NCBI GenBank assembly: GCA_947498155.1
Contig: CANMJD010000001.1
Coordinates: forward strand, 744,001-808,000
Source of the DNA: an uncultured Pseudoruegeria sp.
Lineage (GTDB): Bacteria; Pseudomonadota; Alphaproteobacteria; Rhodobacterales; Rhodobacteraceae
Length of the DNA stretch: 64,000 nt
Direction: 5' to 3'
The translations under genes and the position numbers were made by a program. This document shows positions 38,201 through 46,983 of the stretch, in pieces (position 1 is the first letter of the stretch; every line of letters begins with the position of its first letter). The notes beneath the pieces were generated by a model that saw nothing but the letters and a program-made list of their open reading frames with translations, made no database searches and was not told the DNA's origin.

Positions 38201-40140
38201 AGCGCCAACCCAAAGATACAGCCGAAAGCAACCGCCGCATTACGCGGCGCGGTTTGGTTGTCGGGGCGGTGCAGCTTGGTTTTGTGGGTCTGTTGGGCAT
38301 GCGCATGCGGCAGTTGCAAATCGAGGAATCGGATCAATACCGCCTTTTGGCAGAGGAAAACCGGATCAACATCCGGCTACTCCCCCCGCCGCGTGGATTG
38401 ATCCACGACCGCAACGGCGAAACCATCGCCGAGAACACCCAGAATTACCGTATCGTCATGGTGCGCGAGGATGCAGGCGATGTCGACGAGGTCATCGCCC
38501 GACTGCAAGAATTGGTCTATCTGGACCCCAGTAATCTGGAACGCGCGCGTAAGGAAATCAAACGGCGCAGTCCTTTTGTGCCGGTGACCATCACCGATCA
38601 GATCACTTGGGAGGAGCTATCGCGTGTTGCCGTGAATAGCCCCGCTTTGCCGGGGATTACGCCAGACGTCGGTCTGTCGCGCCGCTATCCGATGCGCGAT
38701 GATTATGCCCATATCGTCGGCTATGTCGGGCCGGTGTCGGACTACGACCTCAGCCGGATTGACGATCAGGATCCGCTGCTGCAAATTCCGAAATTCCAGA
38801 TCGGCAAATCCGGCATTGAAAACAAGATGGAAAAAACCCTGCGCGGCAGTGCCGGGGCCAAACAGATTGAGGTCAATGCCGTCGGTCGGGTGATGCGCGA
38901 ACTGGGGCGGCGCGAAGGTGATCCAGGCGGCAACCTGCGCCTGACCGTTGACAGCCGATTGCAGAACTATGTGCAGGCGCGCCTGGGCGAAGAAAGTGCG
39001 GCCGCCGTGGTGGTCGACACAAGGACCGGTGACATTCTGGCGGCAGGCTCGACCCCGTCCTTTGATCCGAATAAATTTGTGCGCGGAATCTCTGTCAAAG
39101 ATTACGGCGAGTTGACCGGCAATAAATACCGTCCCTTGGCCAATAAATCGGTCCAGGGCACCTACCCGCCCGGATCAACTTTTAAAATGGTGGTGGCCTT
39201 GGCCGCGCTGGAGGCAGGCGCCGTCGGCCCAGAGGAAACCGTCTATTGTCCGGGTCATATGGAACTGGGCAACCGTCGCTTTCACTGTTGGAAACGAGGC
39301 GGTCACGGTCAGGTTGATCTGAACAAATCGCTCGAGCAGTCTTGCGACGTTTACTACTATGATCTCTCTCTGCGCATCGGTGTCGATAAGATCACCGAAA
39401 TGGCAAATAAGCTTGGCCTTGGGGTGCGTCCTGATATTCCGATGTCCGCCGTTGCCGAAGGGCTAACCCCGACGCGGGCATGGAAACAAGAGGTGAAGGG
39501 ACAATCCTGGCTCAAGGGCGATACGCTCAACGCCTCGATCGGTCAGGGGTTTGTTCTGGCCTCGCCTTTGCAACTGGCGGTGATGTCTGCGCGTATTGCC
39601 ACGGGGCGCGCAATTACCCCGCGTCTGATCAAGGCCGTTGATGATGTAGAAGAGCCCATCCGGGGCGGCGAGGATCTAGGAATATCGGCAGAAACCCTGC
39701 GGATCGTTCGGCAGGGCATGTATAATGTCTCGAACAACCGGCGCGGCACGGCCTACAAAACCCGTATCGTTGAAGATGCCATGCGCATGGCTGGTAAAAC
39801 CGGCACCTCTCAGGTGCGTAACATTACGGCAGCCGAGCGCGCGCGCGGAGTGACACGAAACGCCGATCTGCCGTGGGAGCGGCGCGACCATGCGCTTTAT
39901 GTCTCCTATGCGCCCTATAATGATCCGCACATTGCGGTGTCGGTGGTAGTGGAACATGGCGGTGGCGGCTCCACTGCCGCAGCGCCAATCGCGCGCGATA
40001 TTGTCTTGCAAGCCCTGTACAACGGCACCCCCGCGCTGTCTGCCTATCCGCAAAAGGATCGTGGACGGATTGAAACCCAACAGGAAAAACTAAAGCTGCA
40101 TGACTTTGATGCCCCGGACGAAGGGCAAAACCGCGCATGA
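38197..40140 (+). CDS. mrdA: Penicillin-binding protein 2 (elongation transpeptidase)
   Basis: A 647-residue class B PBP with one N-terminal membrane helix, a PBP dimerisation (pedestal) domain and the transpeptidase domain. The active-site S-x-x-K is S327-TFK330 in YPPGSTFKM, followed by the SxD-type motif SCDVYYYDL and KTGT in AGKTGTSQV. It crosslinks side-wall peptidoglycan with RodA as glycosyltransferase. ATGA overlaps on both sides show tight coupling with mreD and rodA. Confidence 0.96.
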   Translation: MKRQPKDTAESNRRITRRGLVVGAVQLGFVGLLGMRMRQLQIEESDQYRLLAEENRINIRLLPPPRGLIHDRNGETIAENTQNYRIVMVREDAGDVDEVIARLQELVYLDPSNLERARKEIKRRSPFVPVTITDQITWEELSRVAVNSPALPGITPDVGLSRRYPMRDDYAHIVGYVGPVSDYDLSRIDDQDPLLQIPKFQIGKSGIENKMEKTLRGSAGAKQIEVNAVGRVMRELGRREGDPGGNLRLTVDSRLQNYVQARLGEESAAAVVVDTRTGDILAAGSTPSFDPNKFVRGISVKDYGELTGNKYRPLANKSVQGTYPPGSTFKMVVALAALEAGAVGPEETVYCPGHMELGNRRFHCWKRGGHGQVDLNKSLEQSCDVYYYDLSLRIGVDKITEMANKLGLGVRPDIPMSAVAEGLTPTRAWKQEVKGQSWLKGDTLNASIGQGFVLASPLQLAVMSARIATGRAITPRLIKAVDDVEEPIRGGEDLGISAETLRIVRQGMYNVSNNRRGTAYKTRIVEDAMRMAGKTGTSQVRNITAAERARGVTRNADLPWERRDHALYVSYAPYNDPHIAVSVVVEHGGGGSTAAAPIARDIVLQALYNGTPALSAYPQKDRGRIETQQEKLKLHDFDAPDEGQNRA

Positions 40141-41276
40141 GTTATCTTGAGTCCAACGTCAAAACCGTGCCCACAGGGCTGCGCAAGATCCTGTATCTGA
40201 ACTGGCCGGTGATCCTGTTGCTGGCGGCGGTGTGCAGTGTCGGCTTTCTAATGTTGTATTCGGTGGCCGGTGGATCGCTGAGTCCGTGGTCCGAACCACA
40301 AATGAAGCGCTTTGGCCTTGGTGTGTTTGTGATGTTTGCCATCGCCATGGTGCCGATCTGGTTCTGGCGCAACATGGCAGGGCTGGCCTATGCGATTTCA
40401 CTGCTCTTGTTGCTTTACGTTGAATTTTTCGGTGATCTGCGCATGGGCGCGCAGCGCTGGATTGATTTCGGCTTTATGCGGCTGCAGCCTTCGGAACTGA
40501 TGAAGATCACTCTGGTGATGATGCTGGCGGCCTATTACGACTGGCTCGACATTAAAAAAGTGTCGCGCCCGATTTATGTGATCATCCCGGTCATCCTGAT
40601 GATCCTGCCCACCGCCCTTGTGCTGCGGCAACCCGATCTGGGCACGTCGGTGCTCTTGCTTACGGGTGGGGCGACGGTAATGTTTCTTGCTGGGGTCAGT
40701 TGGTACTATTTCGCCGGTGTTATTGCGCTGGTGGTGGGTATTGTGACAGCCGTATTCCAGTTTCGCGGCACACCTTATCAATTCCTGAAAGACTACCAGT
40801 ACCGCCGTATCGATACTTTTCTGGACCCCTCGAGTGATCCGCTTGGGGCGGGCTATCACATCACCCAGTCCAAAATTGCCCTTGGCTCTGGCGGCTGGAC
40901 GGGGCGCGGGTTCATGCAGGGCACGCAAAGCCGGTTGAATTTCCTGCCCGAGAAGCACACCGACTTTATCTTTACCACATTGGCCGAGGAGTTCGGCTTT
41001 GTCGGCGCGATCACCCTGCTGATCCTCTATACGCTGATCCTGCTATTCTGCGCGGTCTCGGCCTTTTCAAATAAGGACCGTTTTGCGTCCCTGCTGACCC
41101 TTGGGATCGCGACGACCTTCTTTCTGTTCTTTGCAGTGAACATGTCCATGGTCATGGGGCTGGCCCCTGTGGTCGGAGTCCCGCTGCCGCTGGTGTCCTA
41201 TGGCGGCTCTGCCATGCTGGTGCTGCTGGCCGCCTTCGGCCTGATGCAAAGCGCCCATGTGCACCGCCCTCGCTAA
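40137..41276 (+). CDS. rodA: Rod shape-determining SEDS peptidoglycan polymerase RodA
   Basis: A 379-residue SEDS-family membrane protein with about ten helices. Conserved segments include GAQRWIDFGFMRLQPSELMKI, RQPDLGTSVLL, SKIALGSGGWTGRGFMQGTQS and FIFTTLAEEFGF, and the C-terminal VPLPLVSYGGSAML. It polymerises glycan strands together with PBP2. Last gene of the rod-shape operon; a 33-bp gap separates it from the next gene. Confidence 0.96.
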   Translation: MSYLESNVKTVPTGLRKILYLNWPVILLLAAVCSVGFLMLYSVAGGSLSPWSEPQMKRFGLGVFVMFAIAMVPIWFWRNMAGLAYAISLLLLLYVEFFGDLRMGAQRWIDFGFMRLQPSELMKITLVMMLAAYYDWLDIKKVSRPIYVIIPVILMILPTALVLRQPDLGTSVLLLTGGATVMFLAGVSWYYFAGVIALVVGIVTAVFQFRGTPYQFLKDYQYRRIDTFLDPSSDPLGAGYHITQSKIALGSGGWTGRGFMQGTQSRLNFLPEKHTDFIFTTLAEEFGFVGAITLLILYTLILLFCAVSAFSNKDRFASLLTLGIATTFFLFFAVNMSMVMGLAPVVGVPLPLVSYGGSAMLVLLAAFGLMQSAHVHRPR

Positions 41277-41309
41277 ATATCTGATATCCAAACGGCAAAG
41301 GAGCCGAAT

Positions 41310-41720
41310 ATGTCTGTGTTTCACCTCGCTCTTAATGTGAACGACCTTGATGAAACCCGTCGCTTTTACGGCGATGTTTTGGGCTGCACCGAAGGACGCA
41401 GCACCGACAGCTGGGTCGATTTCGACTTTTTCGGACATCAGCTTTCGCTGCATCTGGGCACGCCTTTCGCTACCGCCAATACCGGTAAGGTCGGCGATCA
41501 TATGGTCGCGATGCCGCATTTTGGTGTGGTGCTGGATAAACCCGACTGGGACAAGATGGTCGCGCGCCTGACGGAGGCCGGTATCGATTTTGAACTGGCC
41601 CCGGTCACCCGTTTTCCTGGCACCGCTGGCGAGCAAAGCACCATGTTCTTTCGGGACCCTTGTGGCAACCCGATCGAGATCAAGGGTTTCGCTTCTACAG
41701 ATGGGATTTTTGCAGGTTGA
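41310..41720 (+). CDS. VOC-superfamily (glyoxalase-like) protein
   Basis: A 136-residue vicinal-oxygen-chelate protein. It begins FHLALNVNDLDETRRFYGDVLG, has FDFFGHQLSLHLG, and ends FFRDPCGNPIEIKGF, where the final Glu is a usual metal ligand, as are the early and central His residues. Enzymatic substrate unknown. The stop overlaps the start of the hydroxyacid dehydrogenase gene, suggesting coupled translation. Confidence 0.88.
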   Translation: MSVFHLALNVNDLDETRRFYGDVLGCTEGRSTDSWVDFDFFGHQLSLHLGTPFATANTGKVGDHMVAMPHFGVVLDKPDWDKMVARLTEAGIDFELAPVTRFPGTAGEQSTMFFRDPCGNPIEIKGFASTDGIFAG

Positions 41721-42649
41721 TCAATGTTCTATTCGCCGCCCTAGATGTTCGGTGGGACAGCTATGAAGCGCCTTTGCGCGCCGCCTTTGCCGCAAAGGGG
41801 CTGCAGGTCCATCTGCACCGCGATCAAAGCGATCCGGCGGCGGTGGATTATATCATTTACGCCCCGAACGGCCCGCTGCAGGATTTCACCCCCTATGTGA
41901 ACACCAAGGCGGTGCTCAGCCTCTGGGCCGGTGTGGAAAAGCTGATGGCAAATGCGACGCTGACCCAACCAACGACACGCATGGTTGATGCCGGATTAAG
42001 CGAAGGTATGGTGGAATGGGTCACCGGTCACGTTTTGCGGCACCATCTTGGCATGGACGCGCAGCTGTCTGCTCAGAATGGCGACTGGACCCCCGTCATC
42101 CCGCCACTGGCGCGCCATCGCGCCGTGGGAATATTGGGGATGGGGGCCTTGGGGCAGGCCTGCGCCGAAGCCCTGCGCGATCTGAATTTCAACGTATCAG
42201 GCTGGAGCAGAACGCCAAAATCGGTGGACGGTATCACCTGTTGTTACGGGGCTGAGGGTCTTGAAACGATCCTGTCGACCTCGGAAATTCTGGTGTTGTT
42301 GCTGCCCCAGACCGCGGCCACAGAAAACACCTTGAACGCAGACACGCTTGCACAACTGCCAAAAGGGGCGGTGATCCTGAACCCCGGTCGCGGACCATTG
42401 ATAGAGGATCAGGCTTTGCTCGATGCCTTAGACAGCGGCCATATTGCACAGGCCACATTGGATGTGTTCCGCATAGAACCCTTGCCAAGAGATCACCCGT
42501 TTTGGGCCCATCCCAAGCTCACGGTGACCCCGCATATCGCTTCCGAAACGCGACCCGAAACCGCGTCCCTCGAAATAGCCGAAAACATCTGGCGCAGTGA
42601 AACCGGCAAGCCCTTGTTGCATCTGGTGAACCGCGAGATCGGCTATTAA
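41717..42649 (+). CDS. D-2-hydroxyacid dehydrogenase, glyoxylate/hydroxypyruvate reductase A type
   Basis: A 310-residue NAD(P)-dependent dehydrogenase. The nucleotide-binding loop is GILGMGALGQACAEAL; the substrate arginine is in ILNPGRGPLIED and the catalytic histidine in TVTPHIASETRPETA. The short N-terminal catalytic domain (INVLFAALDVRWDSY) resembles GhrA. I use a TTG start at 41717, overlapping the VOC stop, because homologues begin with this INVLF strand; it is a weak start without a clear ribosome site. The 3' end overlaps the SseB gene by four bases, convergently. Confidence 0.85.
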   Translation: MINVLFAALDVRWDSYEAPLRAAFAAKGLQVHLHRDQSDPAAVDYIIYAPNGPLQDFTPYVNTKAVLSLWAGVEKLMANATLTQPTTRMVDAGLSEGMVEWVTGHVLRHHLGMDAQLSAQNGDWTPVIPPLARHRAVGILGMGALGQACAEALRDLNFNVSGWSRTPKSVDGITCCYGAEGLETILSTSEILVLLLPQTAATENTLNADTLAQLPKGAVILNPGRGPLIEDQALLDALDSGHIAQATLDVFRIEPLPRDHPFWAHPKLTVTPHIASETRPETASLEIAENIWRSETGKPLLHLVNREIGY

Positions 42650-43413
42650 CGCAGGCGCGGCGGTTTGTCGGGATTTGTGCCCGGTGCGTTGGGGGTTAGA
42701 CCTTCAGGCAGATCAAAGCGCAAGCCGACCCGCGCCAGCGTTGCGCAGATCGCGGCAGAGGCCGTTACGAAGGTCACGTCAATCTCTCCGGCTTCGATCC
42801 CGCAGAAGGTCAGGCTTTCGTTGACGGCCTGCGCCAGCGCGTTTTCTGCACCGGGGGTGGCATCAACAAAGGCCAGCATATGAGAACGGCGCCCGCTGGC
42901 ATAGGTGACACCGGCCAGATAGGCGACTTTGGCCAAGCCCTGCGCCGTGGACAGTTTGGTATCCAGCGCCACAACAAAACGTTCAGGCAGTCCGGTGGGC
43001 GGGCTGATTTCTTCGGGTGACTCCGTGGTTTCTGTTGGTGCATGGGTCAGGGTTTGCAGCAGCCAGTCCACCGCATCCGCTGGCACCAGAAAAGACGATG
43101 GTGCGACCTCAAGGTTGACCCCAAGCCCAAAGCCCTGCCCCGCAATCATCTGACAAAGCGCACGCCCCGAAAGCCCCGCATAGGGGCTTTGGCCACCGGC
43201 AAATTCGGCCAGACGTTCTTCGCGATCAAAGATCAGAATGAACGTGCCTTGTGGAATTTCAAAAATGCGCGGGGCGATGGTGTCACCTTCGGATTCCTGT
43301 TCCAGAAGCACAAAGACCTCGCTGTCAGCCAGACGTTCGTAAAACCGCAAGCGTGCCGCATCGTCTTCGGGGGCGGCGATCATTGCGGCATGGGCAGTAT
43401 CAAGCGGGGTCAT
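42646..43413 (-). CDS. SseB-family protein
   Basis: A 255-residue protein matching the SseB N-terminal domain pattern: LDTAHAAM, FYERLADSEVFVLL, PRIFEIPQGTFILIFDREERLAEFAG, GLGVNLEVAPSSFLVPADAVDWLL, then a second SseB_C-like domain (GLAKVAYLAGVTYASGRRSHMLAFVDATPGAE). Function unknown in free-living bacteria; enteric SseB is named from an enhanced-serine-sensitivity phenotype. Start 43413 overlaps the end of the upstream glycosylase gene by 14 bases. Confidence 0.82.
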   Translation of the reverse strand: MTPLDTAHAAMIAAPEDDAARLRFYERLADSEVFVLLEQESEGDTIAPRIFEIPQGTFILIFDREERLAEFAGGQSPYAGLSGRALCQMIAGQGFGLGVNLEVAPSSFLVPADAVDWLLQTLTHAPTETTESPEEISPPTGLPERFVVALDTKLSTAQGLAKVAYLAGVTYASGRRSHMLAFVDATPGAENALAQAVNESLTFCGIEAGEIDVTFVTASAAICATLARVGLRFDLPEGLTPNAPGTNPDKPPRLR

Positions 43414-44005
43414 CAATCTGGCTCCTGACGGCGGCGCGCAGGGCGGGCAACAGCTCTGCTTCAAACCACGGGTTTTTCTTCAGCCATGCTGTATTGCGCC
43501 AAGACGGATGGGGCAAGGCAAAGACGGCGGGCGCAAGGTCGCGCCATGCGCGGACGGTTTCGGTGACCCCTGCCTTATGGGCCGGACCGAGATGGTATTT
43601 CTGCGCATAGCCCCCGACAAGAATGGTCAGTCGGATGTTTTTTAGCCCGCCAAGAACCGGCGCACGCCAAGTTGCGGCACAGCGTTTCGGGGGCGGCAGG
43701 TCATGGTTTTTAGCATTATAGCCGGGAAAGCAAAAAGCCATGGGAACAATCGCCACGGTATGGCGGTCATAAAAACTGGTTTCACTCAGCCCCAGCCAGT
43801 CGCGCAATCGATCACCCGACGGGTCGGTAAAGGGCTTGCCGGACTGATGCACCCGCAAACCCGGTGCCTGACCGGCAATCAGAATACGGGCCCTGTCACC
43901 AAACCAGAGCACAGGACGCGGCGCATGGGCCGTGCGGGTGGCGGCAAAATCATCCGCGCAAAGACGGCAACGGGCGATCTCGGAAGCAAGTTCTTTGACT
44001 GACAT
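43400..44005 (-). CDS. Uracil-DNA glycosylase-family protein
   Basis: A 201-residue protein with the UDG-superfamily landmarks ILIAGQAPGLRVHQSGKPFTDPSGDRLRDWLGL (motif A region, with an early CRLC pair) and a C-terminal HPSWRNT that corresponds to the HPSP-like motif B. It lacks the full four-cysteine set of the iron-sulfur UDGs, so it looks like the compact branch often annotated simply as UDG-family. Base-excision activity is inference. Confidence 0.8.
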   Translation of the reverse strand: MSVKELASEIARCRLCADDFAATRTAHAPRPVLWFGDRARILIAGQAPGLRVHQSGKPFTDPSGDRLRDWLGLSETSFYDRHTVAIVPMAFCFPGYNAKNHDLPPPKRCAATWRAPVLGGLKNIRLTILVGGYAQKYHLGPAHKAGVTETVRAWRDLAPAVFALPHPSWRNTAWLKKNPWFEAELLPALRAAVRSQIDDPA

Positions 44006-44058
44006 TCCAAACACATAGCCCAAAGCGATCTGGCAGCCTAGAAAAACCAGCTTGATTC

Positions 44059-44078
44059 ATTTCGATAATTCTAGAAAT
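44059..44078. promoter_or_regulatory. Candidate ArsR operator
   Basis: ATTTC (44059-44063) and GAAAT (44074-44078) form an inverted repeat with a 10-bp gap, overlapping the palindrome TTCTAGAA (44069-44076), and lie 8-28 bases before the ArsR-type gene. AT-rich palindromes at this spot are typical autoregulatory sites of the family. Regulator binding is inferred. Confidence 0.5.
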
Positions 44079-44086
44079 ATAGAATC

Positions 44087-44431
44087 ATGTCACAGATTGA
44101 TTCCCTTCCCCTCCCGCTTGAAGTGGCCGCATCGCGTTTTGCCGCCCTTGGTTCCGAACAACGGCTGAATGTCCTGCGCTGCCTCGTGCGCGCCGGAGAA
44201 GACGGGCTGAGCATCGGTACCTTAGGAGAGCGATCCGGCGTCAGCGGTTCAACCCTGACACATCATATGAAAATCCTGACCCAAGCCGGTCTGGTGCGTC
44301 AGGCCAAACAGGGCCGCTCGATCATTTGCATCGGTGCGGCCTATGACGAGGTCAAAAACCTCTCGGCTTTTTTATTGTCTGAATGCTGCGCCGATTGCGA
44401 CAGCCCTGAGAAGGATCACCCCCATGGCTAA
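44087..44431 (+). CDS. ArsR-family winged-helix regulator with C-terminal cysteine cluster
   Basis: A 114-residue ArsR/SmtB-type repressor: EQRLNVLRCLVRAGEDGLSIGTLGERSGVSGSTLTHHMKIL is the winged helix-turn-helix. The C-terminus carries C100, C101 and C104 plus H111 and H113 (SECCADCD...DHPHG), a plausible thiol site for arsenite or another soft metal. It overlaps the downstream permease gene by eight bases, so regulator and permease form one unit. Confidence 0.9.
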   Translation: MSQIDSLPLPLEVAASRFAALGSEQRLNVLRCLVRAGEDGLSIGTLGERSGVSGSTLTHHMKILTQAGLVRQAKQGRSIICIGAAYDEVKNLSAFLLSECCADCDSPEKDHPHG

Positions 44432-45461
44432 TGTTCACACCGACGGGCCTGCCCCGATTGTATCGCTTTGGAAGCGGCTGGACAAAGCGTTGCTGTGCAT
44501 TTTGCTGGTGCCAGTTCTTTTAGCGATTTTTGACCCCGCGCAGTTACGCCCAACTGTGAGCTTTGCCACGCAAGCCATTCTGCATACAGGGATCTTCATT
44601 GTCTTCGCCGTGCTGGCGGTTGCCTACCTAAAGGCAACAGGGGCCGAATCCCTTCTGGCCAAAGCCTTTGAAGGCAAAGAGACCCGCATGATCCTCTTTG
44701 GGGCCGCACTTGGCGGGCTGTCACCCTTCTGTTCCTGCGAGGTCATCCCCTTTATCGCCGCGATGCTCGCGGTCGGCGCCCCCCTATCTGCGGTTATGGC
44801 CTTTTGGCTGGCCTCGCCCTTGATGGATCCGGCGATGTTTCTGATTACCTCCGGCACGCTCGGGTTTGATTTTGCACTGGCAAAAACGCTCTCGGCCATC
44901 GGGCTAGGGCTTATGGGGGGATTTATCGTTATGGGGTTTGCCAAGGGGCCGGTCTTTGCCGATCCCTTGCGTGACCGCCCCGCCCCTAAAAGCTGCTGTG
45001 GCTCGGACAAACCCTTTGCAGGCAAACCGGAATGGGCTTTCTGGCGCGACAGCCATCGGCGCGGCGTTTTCAAGGAAACTGCCGTGGAAAACGCGCTGTT
45101 CCTCGGAAAATGGCTGCTGCTGGCCTATCTGATCGAAGCCTTGATGCTGCATTATATTCCTGCCGAAGCTATTGCGGCGGTGCTGGGCGGGGACGGCCTG
45201 CGTCCGATCGTACTGGGCGCGCTGGTCGGGGCACCGGCCTATCTGAACGGCTATGCGGCGGTGCCGCTTGTAGATGCGCTGCTGGCCCAAGGCATGAGCA
45301 ACGGCGCGGCGATGTCTTTTGTGATTGCCGGTGGTGTCAGTTGTATTCCGGCGGCAATTGCAGTCTGGGCCTTGGTCAAACCTCGGGTATTTTACGCCTA
45401 TCTGACCATCGCCATGCTGGGCGCCATGATCTTTGGCAGTCTCTGGGGCATGATCGCGTGA
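44424..45461 (+). CDS. Permease of the ArsP/DUF318 family
   Basis: A 345-residue polytopic membrane protein of the permease family PF03773. The signature GGLSPFCSCEVIPFIAAMLAVG holds the Cys-x-Cys pair in helix; a central cytoplasmic loop contains SCCGSDKPF. Relatives such as ArsP export trivalent organoarsenicals. Coupling to an ArsR regulator fits that idea, but substrate is unproven. ATG at 44424 with AAGGA upstream. Confidence 0.85.
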   Translation: MANVHTDGPAPIVSLWKRLDKALLCILLVPVLLAIFDPAQLRPTVSFATQAILHTGIFIVFAVLAVAYLKATGAESLLAKAFEGKETRMILFGAALGGLSPFCSCEVIPFIAAMLAVGAPLSAVMAFWLASPLMDPAMFLITSGTLGFDFALAKTLSAIGLGLMGGFIVMGFAKGPVFADPLRDRPAPKSCCGSDKPFAGKPEWAFWRDSHRRGVFKETAVENALFLGKWLLLAYLIEALMLHYIPAEAIAAVLGGDGLRPIVLGALVGAPAYLNGYAAVPLVDALLAQGMSNGAAMSFVIAGGVSCIPAAIAVWALVKPRVFYAYLTIAMLGAMIFGSLWGMIA

Positions 45462-45538
45462 ATTTGTAACAATGGCTTGCTCTGCTAAGTTTCTCGTTTA
45501 AACCTGAAGGCGCGACGGGAAATTTAGGGGAGCACCAC

Positions 45539-46801
45539 GTGTATCGTGTCTGGAATTTTGTAACCAACTATTCAATTTTGCTGATTTCTGGGGCCATTAT
45601 CGCCCTGTTTTGGGCAAATATCAGTCCCCATAGCTATCATGATTTTGTTGAATTCGTTCTGATTGACGACTTTTTTATCGGCCATGCCCACGCCGATGAG
45701 CACGGCCACATCCATCGCACGCTCACCTTGCACTACCTTGTAAATGACGTGCTTATGGCGCTGTTTTTTGCCATTGCCGCCAAAGAGGTATGGGAAGCCA
45801 TCATTCTTGAAAACGGCTCTTTGCGCGGTAAAAAAGCCGCCACACCGCTGTTTGCGACGGCGGGCGGCATGTTTGGCCCGATTGCCGTTTATTTGGGTAT
45901 CGCTGCCTTTTTAGGCTCTGATACGCTATCGGCGGTAAGCCGTGGCTGGGCGATCCCAACAGCAACGGACATCGCTTTTTCCTATCTGGTCGGGCGTATG
46001 GTGTTTGGCGCGGGCCATCCGGCGGTGCGTTTTCTGTTGCTTCTGGCGATTGCAGATGATGCGGCGGGCCTGATCATTCTGGCGGTGTTTTATCCTTCGG
46101 GTGAATTGGCACCGGAGTGGTTGCTGCTGTCGGTCTTTTCTGCCGTGGCGGTGTTTGTGCTTGCAAACTGGCTGCCCCGCCGCCTCGATCGCGGGGATCA
46201 GCTGCGTACAAAATCCACGTGGGTCCGCAAAAATCTTTCGTTTTGGCCCTACCTGATGGCCGGTGCCTTTAGCTGGTATGGTTTTCAGCAAGCAGGGCTT
46301 CACCCCTCTCTCGGGCTGTTGCCAATTGTTCCCGCTCTTCCCCATGCGGATCGGGCTTTTGGTATCTTTGCCGAAGCGGAAACCCATCTGCATGACCTGC
46401 TTAACGACGTTGAACACGCCCTAAAGCATCCGGTCGAAATCATTCTATTTTTCTTCGGCTTGCTGAATGCAGGGGTCGAATTCTCTGCGATCAGCGCGCC
46501 GACTTGGCTGGTCTTGGCGGGTCTGATGATCGGTAAACCCTTTGGCGTGCTGCTCTTTGGCTGGATCGCGGCCAAGCCGCTTGGGCTGGGATTGCCGGAC
46601 GGCATGCGAGTGATAGACTTGTTTGTGATTGGCTGTGTGGCGGCGATTGGCTTTACGGTGGCGCTGTTTATCGCCTCTGTCGCCTTTGATGCCGGACCGG
46701 TGCGCGATGCGGCGAAAATGGGTGCTTTGTTCAGCTTTGGGGCGGCCATCGTCTCTATTATCGCCGGCAAACTGACTAGGGTGCAAAAACAACACCTTTG
46801 A
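45539..46801 (+). CDS. nhaA: NhaA-family Na+/H+ antiporter
   Basis: A 420-residue NhaA-type antiporter with 11-12 helices. Ion-binding residues are retained: AIPTATDIAF (Asp133 of E. coli), LAIADDAAGL (the Asp163-Asp164 pair) and IGKPFGV (Lys300). An unusual histidine-rich loop (GHAHADEHGHIHR) follows helix 1, and the helix 2 region VNDVLMALFFAIAAKEVWEA shows it belongs to a divergent subgroup. GTG start at 45539 with GGGGAG upstream. Confidence 0.88.
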   Translation: MYRVWNFVTNYSILLISGAIIALFWANISPHSYHDFVEFVLIDDFFIGHAHADEHGHIHRTLTLHYLVNDVLMALFFAIAAKEVWEAIILENGSLRGKKAATPLFATAGGMFGPIAVYLGIAAFLGSDTLSAVSRGWAIPTATDIAFSYLVGRMVFGAGHPAVRFLLLLAIADDAAGLIILAVFYPSGELAPEWLLLSVFSAVAVFVLANWLPRRLDRGDQLRTKSTWVRKNLSFWPYLMAGAFSWYGFQQAGLHPSLGLLPIVPALPHADRAFGIFAEAETHLHDLLNDVEHALKHPVEIILFFFGLLNAGVEFSAISAPTWLVLAGLMIGKPFGVLLFGWIAAKPLGLGLPDGMRVIDLFVIGCVAAIGFTVALFIASVAFDAGPVRDAAKMGALFSFGAAIVSIIAGKLTRVQKQHL

Positions 46802-46834
46802 ACTTAATGCTGGCCCTAACGGGCCGCACAGATT

Positions 46835-46875
46835 CCTGTTTCCGCGCAAGGCTCGGCCCCTGTCGCGGAAACAGG
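46835..46875. terminator. 12-bp perfect stem-loop after nhaA
   Basis: CCTGTTTCCGCG (46835-46846) pairs perfectly with CGCGGAAACAGG (46864-46875) around a 17-base loop. No long T run follows on either strand (TGTTCATTTTCG on plus), so it may be a terminator, an mRNA-stabilising stem or an operator. Confidence 0.55.
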
Positions 46876-46983
46876 TGTTCATTTTCGAATTCTTACTGCA
46901 TAATATAATAAAAGCGGCGCATAAGCTGCCGTTAATAAGTGTTCGTTAGAAACACTGGTGTAGAGGCGTATTAGGGCGTTCCC

